The position numbers were made by a program, and so were the translations under genes. This document shows positions 18,530-27,315 of a stretch of DNA of 34,740 nucleotides, one piece after another. How positions within the stretch are numbered: the first letter of the stretch is position 1; every line of letters begins with the position of its first letter. A model generated the notes under the pieces. It made no database searches. It saw only the letters and a program-made list of their open reading frames with translations, and was not told the origin of the DNA. The DNA comes from Rhizobium sullae (lineage in GTDB: Bacteria; Pseudomonadota; Alphaproteobacteria; Rhizobiales; Rhizobiaceae): positions 1 through 34,740 of the forward strand of contig NZ_FWER01000057.1 of assembly GCF_900169785.1 (NCBI RefSeq). Reading direction: 5' to 3'.

Positions 18530-19873
18530 ATGAAGTACAAGACACAAAGCGTCGCCATGCTCTACTTCTACGGAGCGCTTGGCCTTTTCATCGCACAGCT
18601 GCTTTTCGGCGTTCTGGCCGGAACGATCTATGTCCTGCCCAACACGGTTTCGGAACTGCTGCCCTTCAACATCGTGCGCATGGTCCACACGAATGCGCTG
18701 ATTGTCTGGCTGCTGATGGGCTTCATGGGAACAACCTATTTCCTGCTCCCCGAAGAAGCTGAAACCGAGCTCTATAGCCGCAAGATTGCGGTTGCGCAGT
18801 TCTGGATCTTCCTGATTGCGGCGGCGGTCGCCGTCGTCGGATATCTCTTCCATATCCATGAGGGGCGCGAGTTTCTCGAACAACCGTTCGCCATCAAGGT
18901 TGGGATCGTCATTGTTGCTCTCATGTTCCTGTTCAACGTCACGATGACGGTGCTCAAGGGCCGAAAGACGACGGTTACCAACATCCTGCTGTTCGGTCTG
19001 TGGGGCGTTGCGATCTTCTTCCTGTTTGCCTTCTATAACCCTGCGAACCTGGCGCTCGACAAGATGTACTGGTGGTACGTCGTCCACCTGTGGGTCGAGG
19101 GTGTCTGGGAATTGATCATGGCCTCTGTGCTCGCATTCCTCATGATTAAGCTGAATGGCATCGATCGCGAAGTGGTGGAAAAGTGGCTCTATGTCATCAT
19201 CGGGCTTGCACTTTTCTCCGGCATTCTCGGGACGGGGCATCACTACTACTGGATCGGCGCTCCCGGTTATTGGCAGTGGATCGGCTCGCTGTTTTCGACG
19301 CTTGAGGTAGCGCCCTTCTTCACGATGGTCGTGTTCACGTTCGTCATGACCTGGAAGGCCGGCCGCAAGCATGAGAACAAGGCCGCACTCCTGTGGTCGA
19401 TCGGCTGCTCGGTCATGGCCTTCTTCGGCGCAGGCGTCTGGGGCTTCCTGCATACCCTGTCGTCGGTCAACTACTATACGCATGGCACACAGGTGACCGC
19501 AGCCCATGGGCATCTCGCCTTCTTCGGCGCCTATGTGATGCTCAACTTGGCGGCGATGGCCTATGCCATTCCTCAGATCCGCGGCCGTGCGCCCTATAAT
19601 CAGTGGCTGTCGATCGCCAGCTTCTGGATCATGTGCGGTGCAATGTCCGTCATGACCTTTGCCCTAACGTTTGCCGGGGTCATTCAGGTTCATCTGCAGC
19701 GCGTGCTCGGCGAATCCTACATGGATGTCCAAGACCAGCTTGCGCTGTTTTACTGGGTGCGCCTCGGATCCGGCATGTTCGTTTTCATCAGCGCATTGAT
19801 GTTCCTCTGGGCAGTCTTCGTGCCCGGGCGGCAGCGCGCCGCCGCAAATGTCGCAGCACAGCCCGCCGAATAG
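18530..19873 (+). CDS. norB: Nitric oxide reductase catalytic subunit
   Basis: A 447-residue, 12-helix haem-copper oxidase family protein. Visible ligands are His53 (RMVHTN, haem b), His186 in HLWVEGVWE, the His237-His238 pair in GTGHHYYW, and His326/His328 in AAHGHLAFFG. Glu190 and Glu194 in the HLWVEGVWE helix belong to the non-haem iron region. This is the active site for 2 NO to N2O in the inner membrane. It is the short cytochrome-c-dependent (cNor) type, without the quinol-oxidising N-terminal extension. AGGAA lies before the ATG, and norC is directly upstream. Confidence 0.97.
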   Translation: MKYKTQSVAMLYFYGALGLFIAQLLFGVLAGTIYVLPNTVSELLPFNIVRMVHTNALIVWLLMGFMGTTYFLLPEEAETELYSRKIAVAQFWIFLIAAAVAVVGYLFHIHEGREFLEQPFAIKVGIVIVALMFLFNVTMTVLKGRKTTVTNILLFGLWGVAIFFLFAFYNPANLALDKMYWWYVVHLWVEGVWELIMASVLAFLMIKLNGIDREVVEKWLYVIIGLALFSGILGTGHHYYWIGAPGYWQWIGSLFSTLEVAPFFTMVVFTFVMTWKAGRKHENKAALLWSIGCSVMAFFGAGVWGFLHTLSSVNYYTHGTQVTAAHGHLAFFGAYVMLNLAAMAYAIPQIRGRAPYNQWLSIASFWIMCGAMSVMTFALTFAGVIQVHLQRVLGESYMDVQDQLALFYWVRLGSGMFVFISALMFLWAVFVPGRQRAAANVAAQPAE

Positions 19874-19908
19874 GCGGACTTCCCCTCTCCCTCAGATTGG
19901 AATTCGTC

Positions 19909-20721
19909 ATGACGATCGCCCTCACCAAGCCGCTGCCTCTGCCGCCGGAGATTCCAGCCTATGTCCCATCCGGCAACGAATGCACCCTCTTTGAGAGCGC
20001 CTGGACGCGGCAATTGCCGTTGCTGCTCAAGGGGCCGACAGGATGCGGCAAGACGCGGTTTGTCCATCATATGGCCGCGCGTCTCGGCCTGCCTTTGTCG
20101 ACGGTCTCCTGCCATGACGATCTGACCGCTGCGGATTTGACCGGGCGCTACCTCCTCAAGGGCGGCGACACGGTTTGGGTGGATGGACCGCTGACCTGTG
20201 CCGTCCGCGAGGGCGGGCTTTGCTATCTCGACGAGATCGTCGAGGCGAGGAAGGATGTCGCCGTTGTTCTGCATCCGCTCACCGACGACAGGCGGATCCT
20301 GCCGCTTGAGCGGACGGGCGAACTTCTCGAGGCCCAGCCAGGCTTCATGCTCGTCGTGTCGTACAATCCAGGCTACCAGAACCTGATGAAGGCGCTGAAA
20401 CCCAGCACCCGCCAGCGCTTCGTCGCAATCGAGTTCGACTTCCTGCCCAAGAACCAGGAGATTGCAGTGGTCTCGTCCGAAAGCGGACTGGATGAAGCCC
20501 GCGTTGCGCCGCTGGTCGAACTCGCACGGCGGCTGCGCGCGCTCAAGGGGCACGATCTTGAAGAGGGCGTATCGACGCGTCTGCTGGTCTATTGCGCTAG
20601 CCTGATCGATAGCGGCCTGCCGGTGCGCGATGCAGTGCGCTCAGCATTGATCGAACCGCTGACGGATGAGCCCGACGTCAAAGCGGCTCTGATCGAGGTT
20701 GCAAACGCCGTCGTCGCTTGA
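19909..20721 (+). CDS. norQ: NorQ, MoxR-type AAA+ ATPase
   Basis: A 270-residue AAA+ ATPase of the MoxR/CbbQ/NorQ family with Walker A GPTGCGKT (about 42-49) and a Walker B-like region LCYLDEI. It works with NorD to activate NorCB, probably by inserting the non-haem iron. The ATG at 19909 begins 36 bp after norB, with a weak ribosome binding site; the reading frame upstream only overlaps norB. norD starts 11 bp after the stop. Confidence 0.95.
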   Translation: MTIALTKPLPLPPEIPAYVPSGNECTLFESAWTRQLPLLLKGPTGCGKTRFVHHMAARLGLPLSTVSCHDDLTAADLTGRYLLKGGDTVWVDGPLTCAVREGGLCYLDEIVEARKDVAVVLHPLTDDRRILPLERTGELLEAQPGFMLVVSYNPGYQNLMKALKPSTRQRFVAIEFDFLPKNQEIAVVSSESGLDEARVAPLVELARRLRALKGHDLEEGVSTRLLVYCASLIDSGLPVRDAVRSALIEPLTDEPDVKAALIEVANAVVA

Positions 20722-20731
20722 AGGAACGGAC

Positions 20732-22621
20732 ATGCTGGAATTCCTGGAGCTTGAAGAGACCGTCGGCCGGGCCTGGCATCGGTGGGTGGGCGACACACGG
20801 TCTTGGCCGCGCTCCCCGGATCACGCGGTCGCCTTGAATGATCTGAGGTCACCGTTGGCGGTGTGCTTTCGCGGATTCGGGGGAGAGGCAACGGTCCGAT
20901 TGCAACCGGTGCGCCCGCAGACGTCGCGGCACCGGCTGAAGCTGCGCCAGGTCGTCGGGCTTGGCGAAGAGCGCAGCGATCATGCAAGACGGGACGAGTC
21001 GGCGATCATGCTGCCGGCCCAGATTGACCTGTTTGCCGACAGGGGCCTGAACCGCGACCTCTATTTCTGGATGGTCGCCTACATGGCGGTGATGGGTGAG
21101 GCTGTGCCCTCGCCTGCCGATCCCCTGCTCCTCGATCTCCATAGGATCGCGCTCGGCCGCAGCATCGCTGCGCGCGTGCTCAAGGCGTTTCCCGGCATGC
21201 GCTCGCGTTACGACCGCCTGTGCCAGGGCGTGCTTGCGGCGCGAAGCCGCGGCCGGCTGCCGGGCGTCGAGAGCCAGGTTGAGGCTTTGATCTGCCTGGC
21301 ACTGACCCATCCCCTTGGCCACGTCTTGCCGGAGAATGCGATGCCATCGGTTTTACGCGCTCCGGCCGGATATCTGCCGATGCTGCCTGTTCCGCTATGG
21401 CCGGACTTCGTTGCGAAGACTGAGATGGCCGCGACCGAACGCGAGGACCTTCCCTCGAAAGGTGACGCCGCCTCCAATGACCGGCAAGCGCATGCGGCGA
21501 CGCGAAAGCAGGATCGCGACGACCGCAGGCGGGATCCGTTCATTCTCAACCGGTTCGAGAAGATCCTTGCAATGGCAGAGATGGTCAATGTCGACCGGCC
21601 GACCGATGACCGCGACGACGATGACGCGCAGGCCGCCAACGAACTGGATGAGATGTCGCTCAGCGAAACGAAAGAGCGTCCGAAGTCGCGGTTCCACTTC
21701 GACCTCGATCTGTCGCCCGCGGCCTTCGATCCGACGCGGATCCAAGCCGAATTGACCTATCCCGAGTGGGACTACCGCAAGCAATTCTATCTTGAGGACT
21801 ATTGCCGCGTCGTCGTCACCTCGGTGGAAGAGCCCCTCCCGTCATCAGTGCCGGCCTGCGACGATATGCTCGTGCGTAAGGTAAAGCGGCAGTTCGAGAC
21901 ATTGCGGCCGCGCCGGCAGCTCCTCAGATCGCAGCTCGATGGCAATGACCTCGACCTCGAAGCGGTGGTTCGGTCCCGGACGGATTTCCTGGCGACGGGA
22001 CAGCCCGACGATCGGATCTATCAAGCCACGCGGCCGATGGCTCATGAACTTGCGACGTCGATCCTTGTCGACGTTTCTCTGTCGACCGATTCCTGGGTTG
22101 ACAATCACCGCGTTCTCGACGTCGAAAAGCAGGCGCTCGACGTCTTCGCCCGCGGCCTTGACGCCTGCGGCGACAGCTTCGCCATCAACACTTTCACGTC
22201 GCGGCGGCGTTCCTGGGTCCGCATCGAATCGGTGAAAGCCTTCCACGAAGCCTTTTCACCGAAGACGGTCTCGCGCATCAACGCCATGCGGCCCGGCTAC
22301 TACACCCGCATGGGAGCGGCGATCCGCCATGTGACGGCGGAGCTCTCCAAGCAAAGCAGCCGCAAAAAGCTGCTGCTGATGCTCACGGACGGAAAACCCA
22401 ACGATGTCGATCATTATGAAGGACGGTTCGCGCTGGAGGACAGCCGGCGCGCTGTCGGCGAAGCGCGCGCATTAGGTCTTTCTGTTTTCGCGGTGACGAT
22501 CGACCGCAATGCGCAGGACTACCTTCCCGCCATCTTCGGAAGAGGCGGATTCGCTCTCGTTTCCGATATCACCAAGCTGCCGGCCGCTTTGCCGGCCATC
22601 TATCGCGGGCTGGTTTACTGA
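20732..22621 (+). CDS. norD: NorD, von Willebrand A domain protein for NOR maturation
   Basis: A 629-residue partner of NorQ. The N-terminal half is variable, with an acidic/basic low-complexity stretch around residues 250-310. The C-terminal von Willebrand A domain (from about 435) has the MIDAS motif DVSLS and a later LMLTDGKPND. In the family it acts as the adaptor between the AAA+ motor and NorCB. AAGGA precedes the ATG at 20732. This is the last gene of norCBQD; a strong hairpin follows. Confidence 0.95.
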   Translation: MLEFLELEETVGRAWHRWVGDTRSWPRSPDHAVALNDLRSPLAVCFRGFGGEATVRLQPVRPQTSRHRLKLRQVVGLGEERSDHARRDESAIMLPAQIDLFADRGLNRDLYFWMVAYMAVMGEAVPSPADPLLLDLHRIALGRSIAARVLKAFPGMRSRYDRLCQGVLAARSRGRLPGVESQVEALICLALTHPLGHVLPENAMPSVLRAPAGYLPMLPVPLWPDFVAKTEMAATEREDLPSKGDAASNDRQAHAATRKQDRDDRRRDPFILNRFEKILAMAEMVNVDRPTDDRDDDDAQAANELDEMSLSETKERPKSRFHFDLDLSPAAFDPTRIQAELTYPEWDYRKQFYLEDYCRVVVTSVEEPLPSSVPACDDMLVRKVKRQFETLRPRRQLLRSQLDGNDLDLEAVVRSRTDFLATGQPDDRIYQATRPMAHELATSILVDVSLSTDSWVDNHRVLDVEKQALDVFARGLDACGDSFAINTFTSRRRSWVRIESVKAFHEAFSPKTVSRINAMRPGYYTRMGAAIRHVTAELSKQSSRKKLLLMLTDGKPNDVDHYEGRFALEDSRRAVGEARALGLSVFAVTIDRNAQDYLPAIFGRGGFALVSDITKLPAALPAIYRGLVY

Positions 22622-22639
22622 GGGGTGCCAGCCCCCGAA

Positions 22640-22678
22640 GGAGAGACCCGACCGGCTGGGGCGGCCACGGGTCTCTCC
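22640..22678. terminator. Bidirectional hairpin between norD and hemN
   Basis: Perfect 11-bp arms GGAGAGACCCG (22640-22650) and CGGGTCTCTCC (22668-22678) with a 17-nt loop, in the 63-bp gap between two convergent genes. A T-tract is absent, but position and stem strength fit a shared terminator. Confidence 0.65.
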
Positions 22679-22684
22679 ACCCCG

Positions 22685-24037
22685 TCAAGCTGCTTTGCTA
22701 TGGGTACGGCCCGATGCGCCGATATAGGCATCGAAGGCTGCGGCCACCGCCCTGATCATGAACCTGAGATCCTTGCGCACGGTAACAAGACCGTCGCGGA
22801 CCGTCACGACGCCATCGCTTTCGAGCGCACGCAGCCGATCGTTGCCCCCAAGAACCAGACCGGCTTCATGGCCGAAACGCGCTCCAAGCCGATTGAGATC
22901 GACGACGAAATCGCACATCAGCCGTTCGATGATTGCCGCCCGGAACCGGTCCTGCCCGGTCAAGCGGTACCCTTTCACGGTGGCCAGGATGCCCGAGGAA
23001 ATCCGTTGCGCATAGGCCCCGAGGGCGACCTCATTTTGGACATACCCTCCCGGAAGCTTCCCGATGGCGGATGCCCCGAGACCGATCAGGGTCTCGCACG
23101 TGTCCGTGGTGTAGCCCTGGAAGTTCCGCCTCAAGTCCCCGCGCGCGCTGGCCACCGAAAGTTCATCTGCCGGCAATGCGAAGTGATCAAGACCGATCTG
23201 CACGTAGCCGGCATCGACAAGCGCTTCTGCGATCGCCTCGGCCTGGCTGTTGCGCTCTTCTGCATTCGGCAAGGTCGCCTCATCGATAAGGCGCTGATGC
23301 TTCTTGAAGGCCGGGATGTGTGCATAGCCGAAGACTGAAAAGCGTTCGGGGCGCAACCGGACGGCTGTCTGCACGGTATCGATGCAAGATGAGACCGTCT
23401 GATATGGCAGGCCATAGATCAGATCGAAATTGATGCTACCGATGCCGGCCTCTCTCAATTGCCGAACGGCGGTCTCGGTCTGCTCGAAAGTCTGGTTGCG
23501 GTTGATGGCCGCCTGGACCACCGGATCGAAACTCTGAACCCCTAAGCTTGCACGACAGACGCCGCCCTTAGCGAGCGCGTCGACCATTTCGCTTGCGAGT
23601 GTGCGGGGATCGATCTCTACGGCGATTTCCACCTCCGGCATTAATTCGAAGGCGTTCCTCAAATGCTTCATTAGATCTACGAACTCTTCAGGCCGCATGA
23701 TCGTCGGCGTGCCGCCGCCGAAGTGCACATTTTGCACGAGCAGCGGCTGCTTCGCCCTGGACGCAACCAGGTCGATCTCCTGGCGGAGAACATCCAGATA
23801 GTCGAGGATCGGCCGGTCTTGCTTCGTGATCGTGGTGTGACACCCGCAATACCAGCACATCGACCGGCAGAAGGGGATATGAAGATAGAGCGAGACCGGG
23901 TCCCCGGTGTGGAGCTCTTCCAGCCAATCCCCGTAGGTGCCCGCACCGATCGCGGAAGAAAAGGCAGGCGCGGTCGGATAGCTCGTATAGCGCGGCAGCC
24001 GCGTTTCGCCATACTTCTCGACGAGGGGGTGAGACAT
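22685..24037 (-). CDS. hemN: Oxygen-independent coproporphyrinogen III dehydrogenase
   Basis: A 450-residue radical-SAM enzyme that decarboxylates coproporphyrinogen III without oxygen. The cluster motif CRSMCWYCGC gives Cys57, Cys61 and Cys64 plus the HemN-typical fourth Cys66, and is followed by FGGGTPT. Length matches true HemN rather than the shorter HemW. It supplies haem for NorCB and other cytochromes at low oxygen. AAGGA lies 7 nt before the ATG at 24037, and an FNR/NnrR-like box lies about 63 bp upstream. It is convergent with norD and divergent from the DUF2249 cassette. Confidence 0.96.
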   Translation of the reverse strand: MSHPLVEKYGETRLPRYTSYPTAPAFSSAIGAGTYGDWLEELHTGDPVSLYLHIPFCRSMCWYCGCHTTITKQDRPILDYLDVLRQEIDLVASRAKQPLLVQNVHFGGGTPTIMRPEEFVDLMKHLRNAFELMPEVEIAVEIDPRTLASEMVDALAKGGVCRASLGVQSFDPVVQAAINRNQTFEQTETAVRQLREAGIGSINFDLIYGLPYQTVSSCIDTVQTAVRLRPERFSVFGYAHIPAFKKHQRLIDEATLPNAEERNSQAEAIAEALVDAGYVQIGLDHFALPADELSVASARGDLRRNFQGYTTDTCETLIGLGASAIGKLPGGYVQNEVALGAYAQRISSGILATVKGYRLTGQDRFRAAIIERLMCDFVVDLNRLGARFGHEAGLVLGGNDRLRALESDGVVTVRDGLVTVRKDLRFMIRAVAAAFDAYIGASGRTHSKAA

Positions 24038-24093
24038 GATGCGTTCCTTCATAGACGTTTTGGCGACTTTGAAGGCGCTGAGGATGGCTGTCC

Positions 24094-24107
24094 TTGTCTT
24101 AGGTCAA
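24094..24107. promoter_or_regulatory. FNR/NnrR-type box before hemN (TTGTC-TTAG-GTCAA)
   Basis: A TTG-N8-CAA site centred about 63 bp upstream of the hemN start in the divergent region. Function is inferred. Confidence 0.55.
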
Positions 24108-24146
24108 TGATGACGCCGGCCGCATTTTCGAGAATCCGGAAATTGT

Positions 24147-24160
24147 TTGCTCACAGTCAA
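24147..24160. promoter_or_regulatory. FNR/NnrR-type box before the DUF2249 cassette (TTGCT-CACA-GTCAA)
   Basis: A second site in the same divergent region, 40 bp from the hemN one, centred about 110 bp before the DUF2249 gene. Confidence 0.5.
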
Positions 24161-24263
24161 ATTGCCGCAGCGAGATTGCCGTTAGGCTTTTGAACATCCG
24201 GCAAATCACGGCTGCGGTTTGACCGGGACTTGATTCGAGTGCAGCCTATAAGGGTTCCAATCC

Positions 24264-24548
24264 ATGACTGAAGCGACGATCGCTGAAAGCAACAAGCCGC
24301 TGATCGATGTGCGCACGCTGGCGCCGGCCGAACGGCATCCGCGCATTTTCAATGCCCTCAATGCGCTTGCGCCAGGCAGGTCGCTGCTGATCACCAGCGA
24401 CCATGATCCCAAGCCGCTGCACTATCAACTCGAAACCGGATATCCGGGCAAGTTCGCCTGGGAGTATCTCGAGCAGGGTCCCGCGGTATGGCGCGTGGAG
24501 ATCGTTCGCCAGGATTCGGGATGCGACTGCTGCTGCGGCAGCCACTGA
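24264..24548 (+). CDS. DUF2249 protein with C-terminal Cys cluster
   Basis: A 94-residue protein with one DUF2249 domain. It begins with a DVRTL segment and has the RHPRIFNALNAL and GRSLLITSDHDPKPL segments typical of the family (TusA/SirA-like fold). Its C-terminus carries a compact Cys cluster, GCDCCCGSH, which suggests metal or persulfide binding; that is inference. DUF2249 proteins are frequent in denitrification loci but have no settled function. It is first in a co-oriented set with a membrane protein, a double-DUF2249 protein and a MIP18-family protein, and has an FNR/NnrR-like box upstream. Confidence 0.85.
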   Translation: MTEATIAESNKPLIDVRTLAPAERHPRIFNALNALAPGRSLLITSDHDPKPLHYQLETGYPGKFAWEYLEQGPAVWRVEIVRQDSGCDCCCGSH

Positions 24549-24571
24549 CAAGCATTAGGCGGGTAGCGACG

Positions 24572-25924
24572 ATGATCCCCGGTGCAAGACTCTCGCGATG
24601 GACGATGTCCTATTTCGCTGCCGCACTGCTCTTTCTGCTTCTGGCGGAAGGCATGCTGGCTGCGGGTCTTTGGAAACCATCCGCCGACGTCGGTGATCCC
24701 ATCACGCTGATCATCGTGCACTGCGTGACGATCGGCTGGCTCGGCCTTTTGATGATCGGCGCATCGTTGCAATTTGCACCGGTGCTGACGGGGGCTGCGC
24801 TGGCGACGGAACGGTTCAACCTCCCTGCCCTCGTCGCTATCGTCGCCGGTCTTGCGACGCTGATTTGCGGGTTTGCCGCAATCAAGACCGGATCGCCGAC
24901 GGCCGCCTTGATAATGCCGGTCGCTGCGGCGTTGCTCGCCGCCGGCTTGCTTGGCATAGGTGCCGTGCTGTTTACTGGACTATGGCGCGGGCGCAATGTT
25001 CATGCCGCCGCGCCACTTGTGCTTCTTGGCATCTTCTGCCTGGCCGTGACCGTGATATTGGGCGTTGGTTTCGCGCTGGTGTTATCGGGGGTGACGGATG
25101 TTCCACTGATCGTCGATCTTGCCCTGCGCGCCGTACCGCTGCATGCCGGTTTCGGGCTTGGAGGATGGATGAGCCTTGCTGCCATCGGCGTCAGCTTTAA
25201 ACTCATGAGCATGTTCCTGCTGTCACCCGACACGTCACGAACACGGGTCGTACTGGCGGGCGGCGCTTGCACCTTTCTGATACTTGCTGTCGCCCTGTCC
25301 TGCCTGTTTGCGGGCGGGGACGTGATTGAGCCTCTGCTCTTTATTTCGGCCGTCGTGTTCCTGGGAACGATTGCAGTCTATGCGACCGAAATGCGCACCC
25401 TCTACCGCACGAGAAGGCGCAAGACGCTGGAGCTCAACAGCATCGGCTCAATTCCGGCATTTGTGCTGCTGGCGCTGTCGATGGCGGCCCTCGTCACTTC
25501 CATGCCGCTCAATGCGGATGACCGTATTCGTGCCGCGATCGTCTATCTCTTCGCGTTCGGTTGGCTATCGGGGCTCGGTCTGGCACAGTTGTTGAAGATC
25601 GTGCCCTTCCTGACCTGGCTCGAAGCCTTCGGCCCCCTGCTCGGAAGGCGGCCGACGCCACGGCTGCAAGACCTGATCAAGGAGCGCCGCGCATCGTTCT
25701 GGCTTGCCGGGTTTTACCTTGCGGTCATTTCAGCCGCCGCATCCGTCGCGGCAAACACCGATGCGGGATTTCAGATATCGGCCTTTGCTCAACTGGTATG
25801 CTCTGCAGGCCTGATCTTCGAATTGTTCCAGGTTCGTATCCTTGCCCATGTCGATGCCGTCGCCAAAAGCGGCCCCTTCCATCAACCCGGTCTGTTGATC
25901 GCCAAAACCAATTCAGAGAGGTAA
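24572..25924 (+). CDS. Polytopic membrane protein, NnrS / haem-copper-oxidase-like
   Basis: A 450-residue integral membrane protein with about twelve hydrophobic helices. Conserved-looking His in IIVHCVTIGWLGLLMIGASL and PLHAGFGLGGWMS suggest haem or metal ligands, recalling NnrS and subunit I of haem-copper oxidases. It is distinct from the NnrS encoded at 28689-29897. It starts 23 bp after the first DUF2249 gene, with a weak ribosome binding site; the ATG at 24572 keeps the first helix and an ATG at 24605 is possible. Context points to NO or low-oxygen respiration; function is unassigned. Confidence 0.75.
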   Translation: MIPGARLSRWTMSYFAAALLFLLLAEGMLAAGLWKPSADVGDPITLIIVHCVTIGWLGLLMIGASLQFAPVLTGAALATERFNLPALVAIVAGLATLICGFAAIKTGSPTAALIMPVAAALLAAGLLGIGAVLFTGLWRGRNVHAAAPLVLLGIFCLAVTVILGVGFALVLSGVTDVPLIVDLALRAVPLHAGFGLGGWMSLAAIGVSFKLMSMFLLSPDTSRTRVVLAGGACTFLILAVALSCLFAGGDVIEPLLFISAVVFLGTIAVYATEMRTLYRTRRRKTLELNSIGSIPAFVLLALSMAALVTSMPLNADDRIRAAIVYLFAFGWLSGLGLAQLLKIVPFLTWLEAFGPLLGRRPTPRLQDLIKERRASFWLAGFYLAVISAAASVAANTDAGFQISAFAQLVCSAGLIFELFQVRILAHVDAVAKSGPFHQPGLLIAKTNSER

Positions 25925-25929
25925 CGACA

Positions 25930-26454
25930 ATGATGCCAGTTCGAGAACTCGATGTCAGGCAGCTCCTGAAGGACGGCGGCATGCCGTTCCAGGTCATCAT
26001 GGAAACAGTCGAATCGTTGCATCCGGATGAAAGTCTCCGTCTCCTCGTGATCTTCGAGCCTGTTCCCCTCATTCGCCAGCTGAACGAGCGGGGATACCGT
26101 CACCACAGCACCAAACTTGCGGAAGATGATTGGGAAATCGTGTTCACACCGCAGGCATCGGCCGCCGCACCATCGGCTGACAATAGCCATGCTCCGGTGC
26201 CAGATATCTGGCCGGAACCGGAATGGAACCTCGATCTGACGGACCTGGCACCACCCGAGCCCATGGAGCGGATCCTCGCCCGCCTCGAGACGATGAACGC
26301 AGGAGAAGTCCTTTTCGCGCTTCTCAGCCGCGAACCGGTCTTCCTCTTCAATGAACTGAAGAGGCGCGGCCACGAATGGGCCGGCAATTTTGACGCCAGC
26401 GGCTCGACGTACCGCATCATGATCCGCGTCATTCCGTCAGCGAGAGTGGCATGA
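25930..26454 (+). CDS. Tandem DUF2249 protein
   Basis: A 174-residue protein with two DUF2249-like units. The first is about residues 6-75 (RELDVRQLLKDG, VIFEPVPLIRQLNERG); the second is about 95-170 (LDLTDLAPPEPMERIL, FALLSREPVFLFNELKRRG). A Pro/Ala-rich linker joins them. Unlike the first DUF2249 protein here, it has no Cys cluster. AGAGG precedes the ATG at 25930. It begins 5 bp after the membrane protein and overlaps the next gene by 4 bp (ATGA), so the set is an operon. Confidence 0.82.
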   Translation: MMPVRELDVRQLLKDGGMPFQVIMETVESLHPDESLRLLVIFEPVPLIRQLNERGYRHHSTKLAEDDWEIVFTPQASAAAPSADNSHAPVPDIWPEPEWNLDLTDLAPPEPMERILARLETMNAGEVLFALLSREPVFLFNELKRRGHEWAGNFDASGSTYRIMIRVIPSARVA

Positions 26455-26750
26455 CGACGCTCCAACCGATTGCCGCCTCTGCCGTCCTGCAAGCGTTGCG
26501 GGCCATTCAAGATCCCGAGGTCGGGACCGACATCGTCGAGCTGGGCTTGATCTATCTGGTCGAAATCAAAACGGACGCAGCCGTACGGATCGTCATGACG
26601 ACAACCACGCGCGCCTGTCCGGCTTCGGCGTTCATTGCGGACGCCGTCCGCGAACGCCTGAGCACAATCCCGGGCATCGGGCGGATAACGGTTGACTTGG
26701 TCTACGAGCCGCCGTGGTCGCCGGATATGATCGGCAAGCTTGTGGCTTGA
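26451..26750 (+). CDS. MIP18-family (DUF59) Fe-S assembly-like protein
   Basis: A 99-residue protein of the MIP18/SufT/PaaD family. It has the hallmarks LRAIQDPEVGTDIVELGLIY near the start, a TTTRACPAS segment whose Cys matches the family's reactive Cys, and a terminal VYEPPWSPDMI. Family members help insert or transfer Fe-S clusters. Overlap with the tandem DUF2249 gene ties it to that cassette, suggesting Fe-S assembly or repair under NO stress, which is inference. Confidence 0.88.
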   Translation: MTTLQPIAASAVLQALRAIQDPEVGTDIVELGLIYLVEIKTDAAVRIVMTTTTRACPASAFIADAVRERLSTIPGIGRITVDLVYEPPWSPDMIGKLVA

Positions 26751-26790
26751 ACGCCAGCATTGACGGCCGGGCTTTCGCGCCCTCACCGAA

Positions 26791-27273
26791 TTGTGGAATC
26801 AACATGGAATAATGGTGCGTAATCCGCTCGCAGCAGAGGCATTGCGGGCGGCTTACTTCTTTGTGAAGCCCTCTGCACACCCACCGTCGCAGAATGCCCA
26901 CTTTGCGGCGTTGCCAAATTCAGTCGCAAAACTCTCGCTTGAATTAGGGAACTTTGCCATACAGACCACTTTCTTGACCGCCGTTCGAAATCAACCAAGA
27001 GTAGTGGGACGGTTGCTTGGGGATGGGCAGATGAGTTTTGGTAGCAGGTGCGAACATTTGACTTCGTATGTTAGCTATTACTCCTTTAATGACAGGTTCA
27101 CCGTCTCGACCGGCTACAAGGTTCTTTCCATCAACTATGATTCAGACGGACACGTTTTCGATACCATGCTCAAGGGCCCGGTCCTCGGTTTGACCTATAG
27201 GTTCGTACTTCGTGTGACAGGTGGCACAGGACGGTTTCCTAAAGCCACCGGACAAGCTTTCTTGGACATTTGA
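26791..27273 (+). CDS. Orphan ORF with allene-oxide-cyclase-barrel-like C-terminus
   Basis: An open frame of up to 160 codons in noticeably AT-richer DNA than its neighbours. The first half looks non-coding or decayed, and no good ribosome binding site or ATG start is seen (a TTG opens the frame; the first ATG is at 26812). The second half, with SYVSYYSFNDRF and FVLRVTGGTGRFPKATG, resembles the small beta-barrel proteins that end in a GGTGRFxGATG-type motif. It may be a truncated, acquired gene. Function is unknown. Confidence 0.35.
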   Translation: MWNQHGIMVRNPLAAEALRAAYFFVKPSAHPPSQNAHFAALPNSVAKLSLELGNFAIQTTFLTAVRNQPRVVGRLLGDGQMSFGSRCEHLTSYVSYYSFNDRFTVSTGYKVLSINYDSDGHVFDTMLKGPVLGLTYRFVLRVTGGTGRFPKATGQAFLDI

Positions 27274-27315
27274 GGAGATATCTCTTGAATGCAGCGCAGG
27301 TGCCGAGGAGAGCCA

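Noticed and set aside
18470..19513. 347-codon minus-strand frame
   Set aside because: Antisense to norB; highly charged mirror of a membrane protein.
26791..26811. FNR-like TTGTGGAATCAA near the orphan ORF
   Set aside because: The spacer is 6 rather than 8 nt, so it does not fit the family's site.
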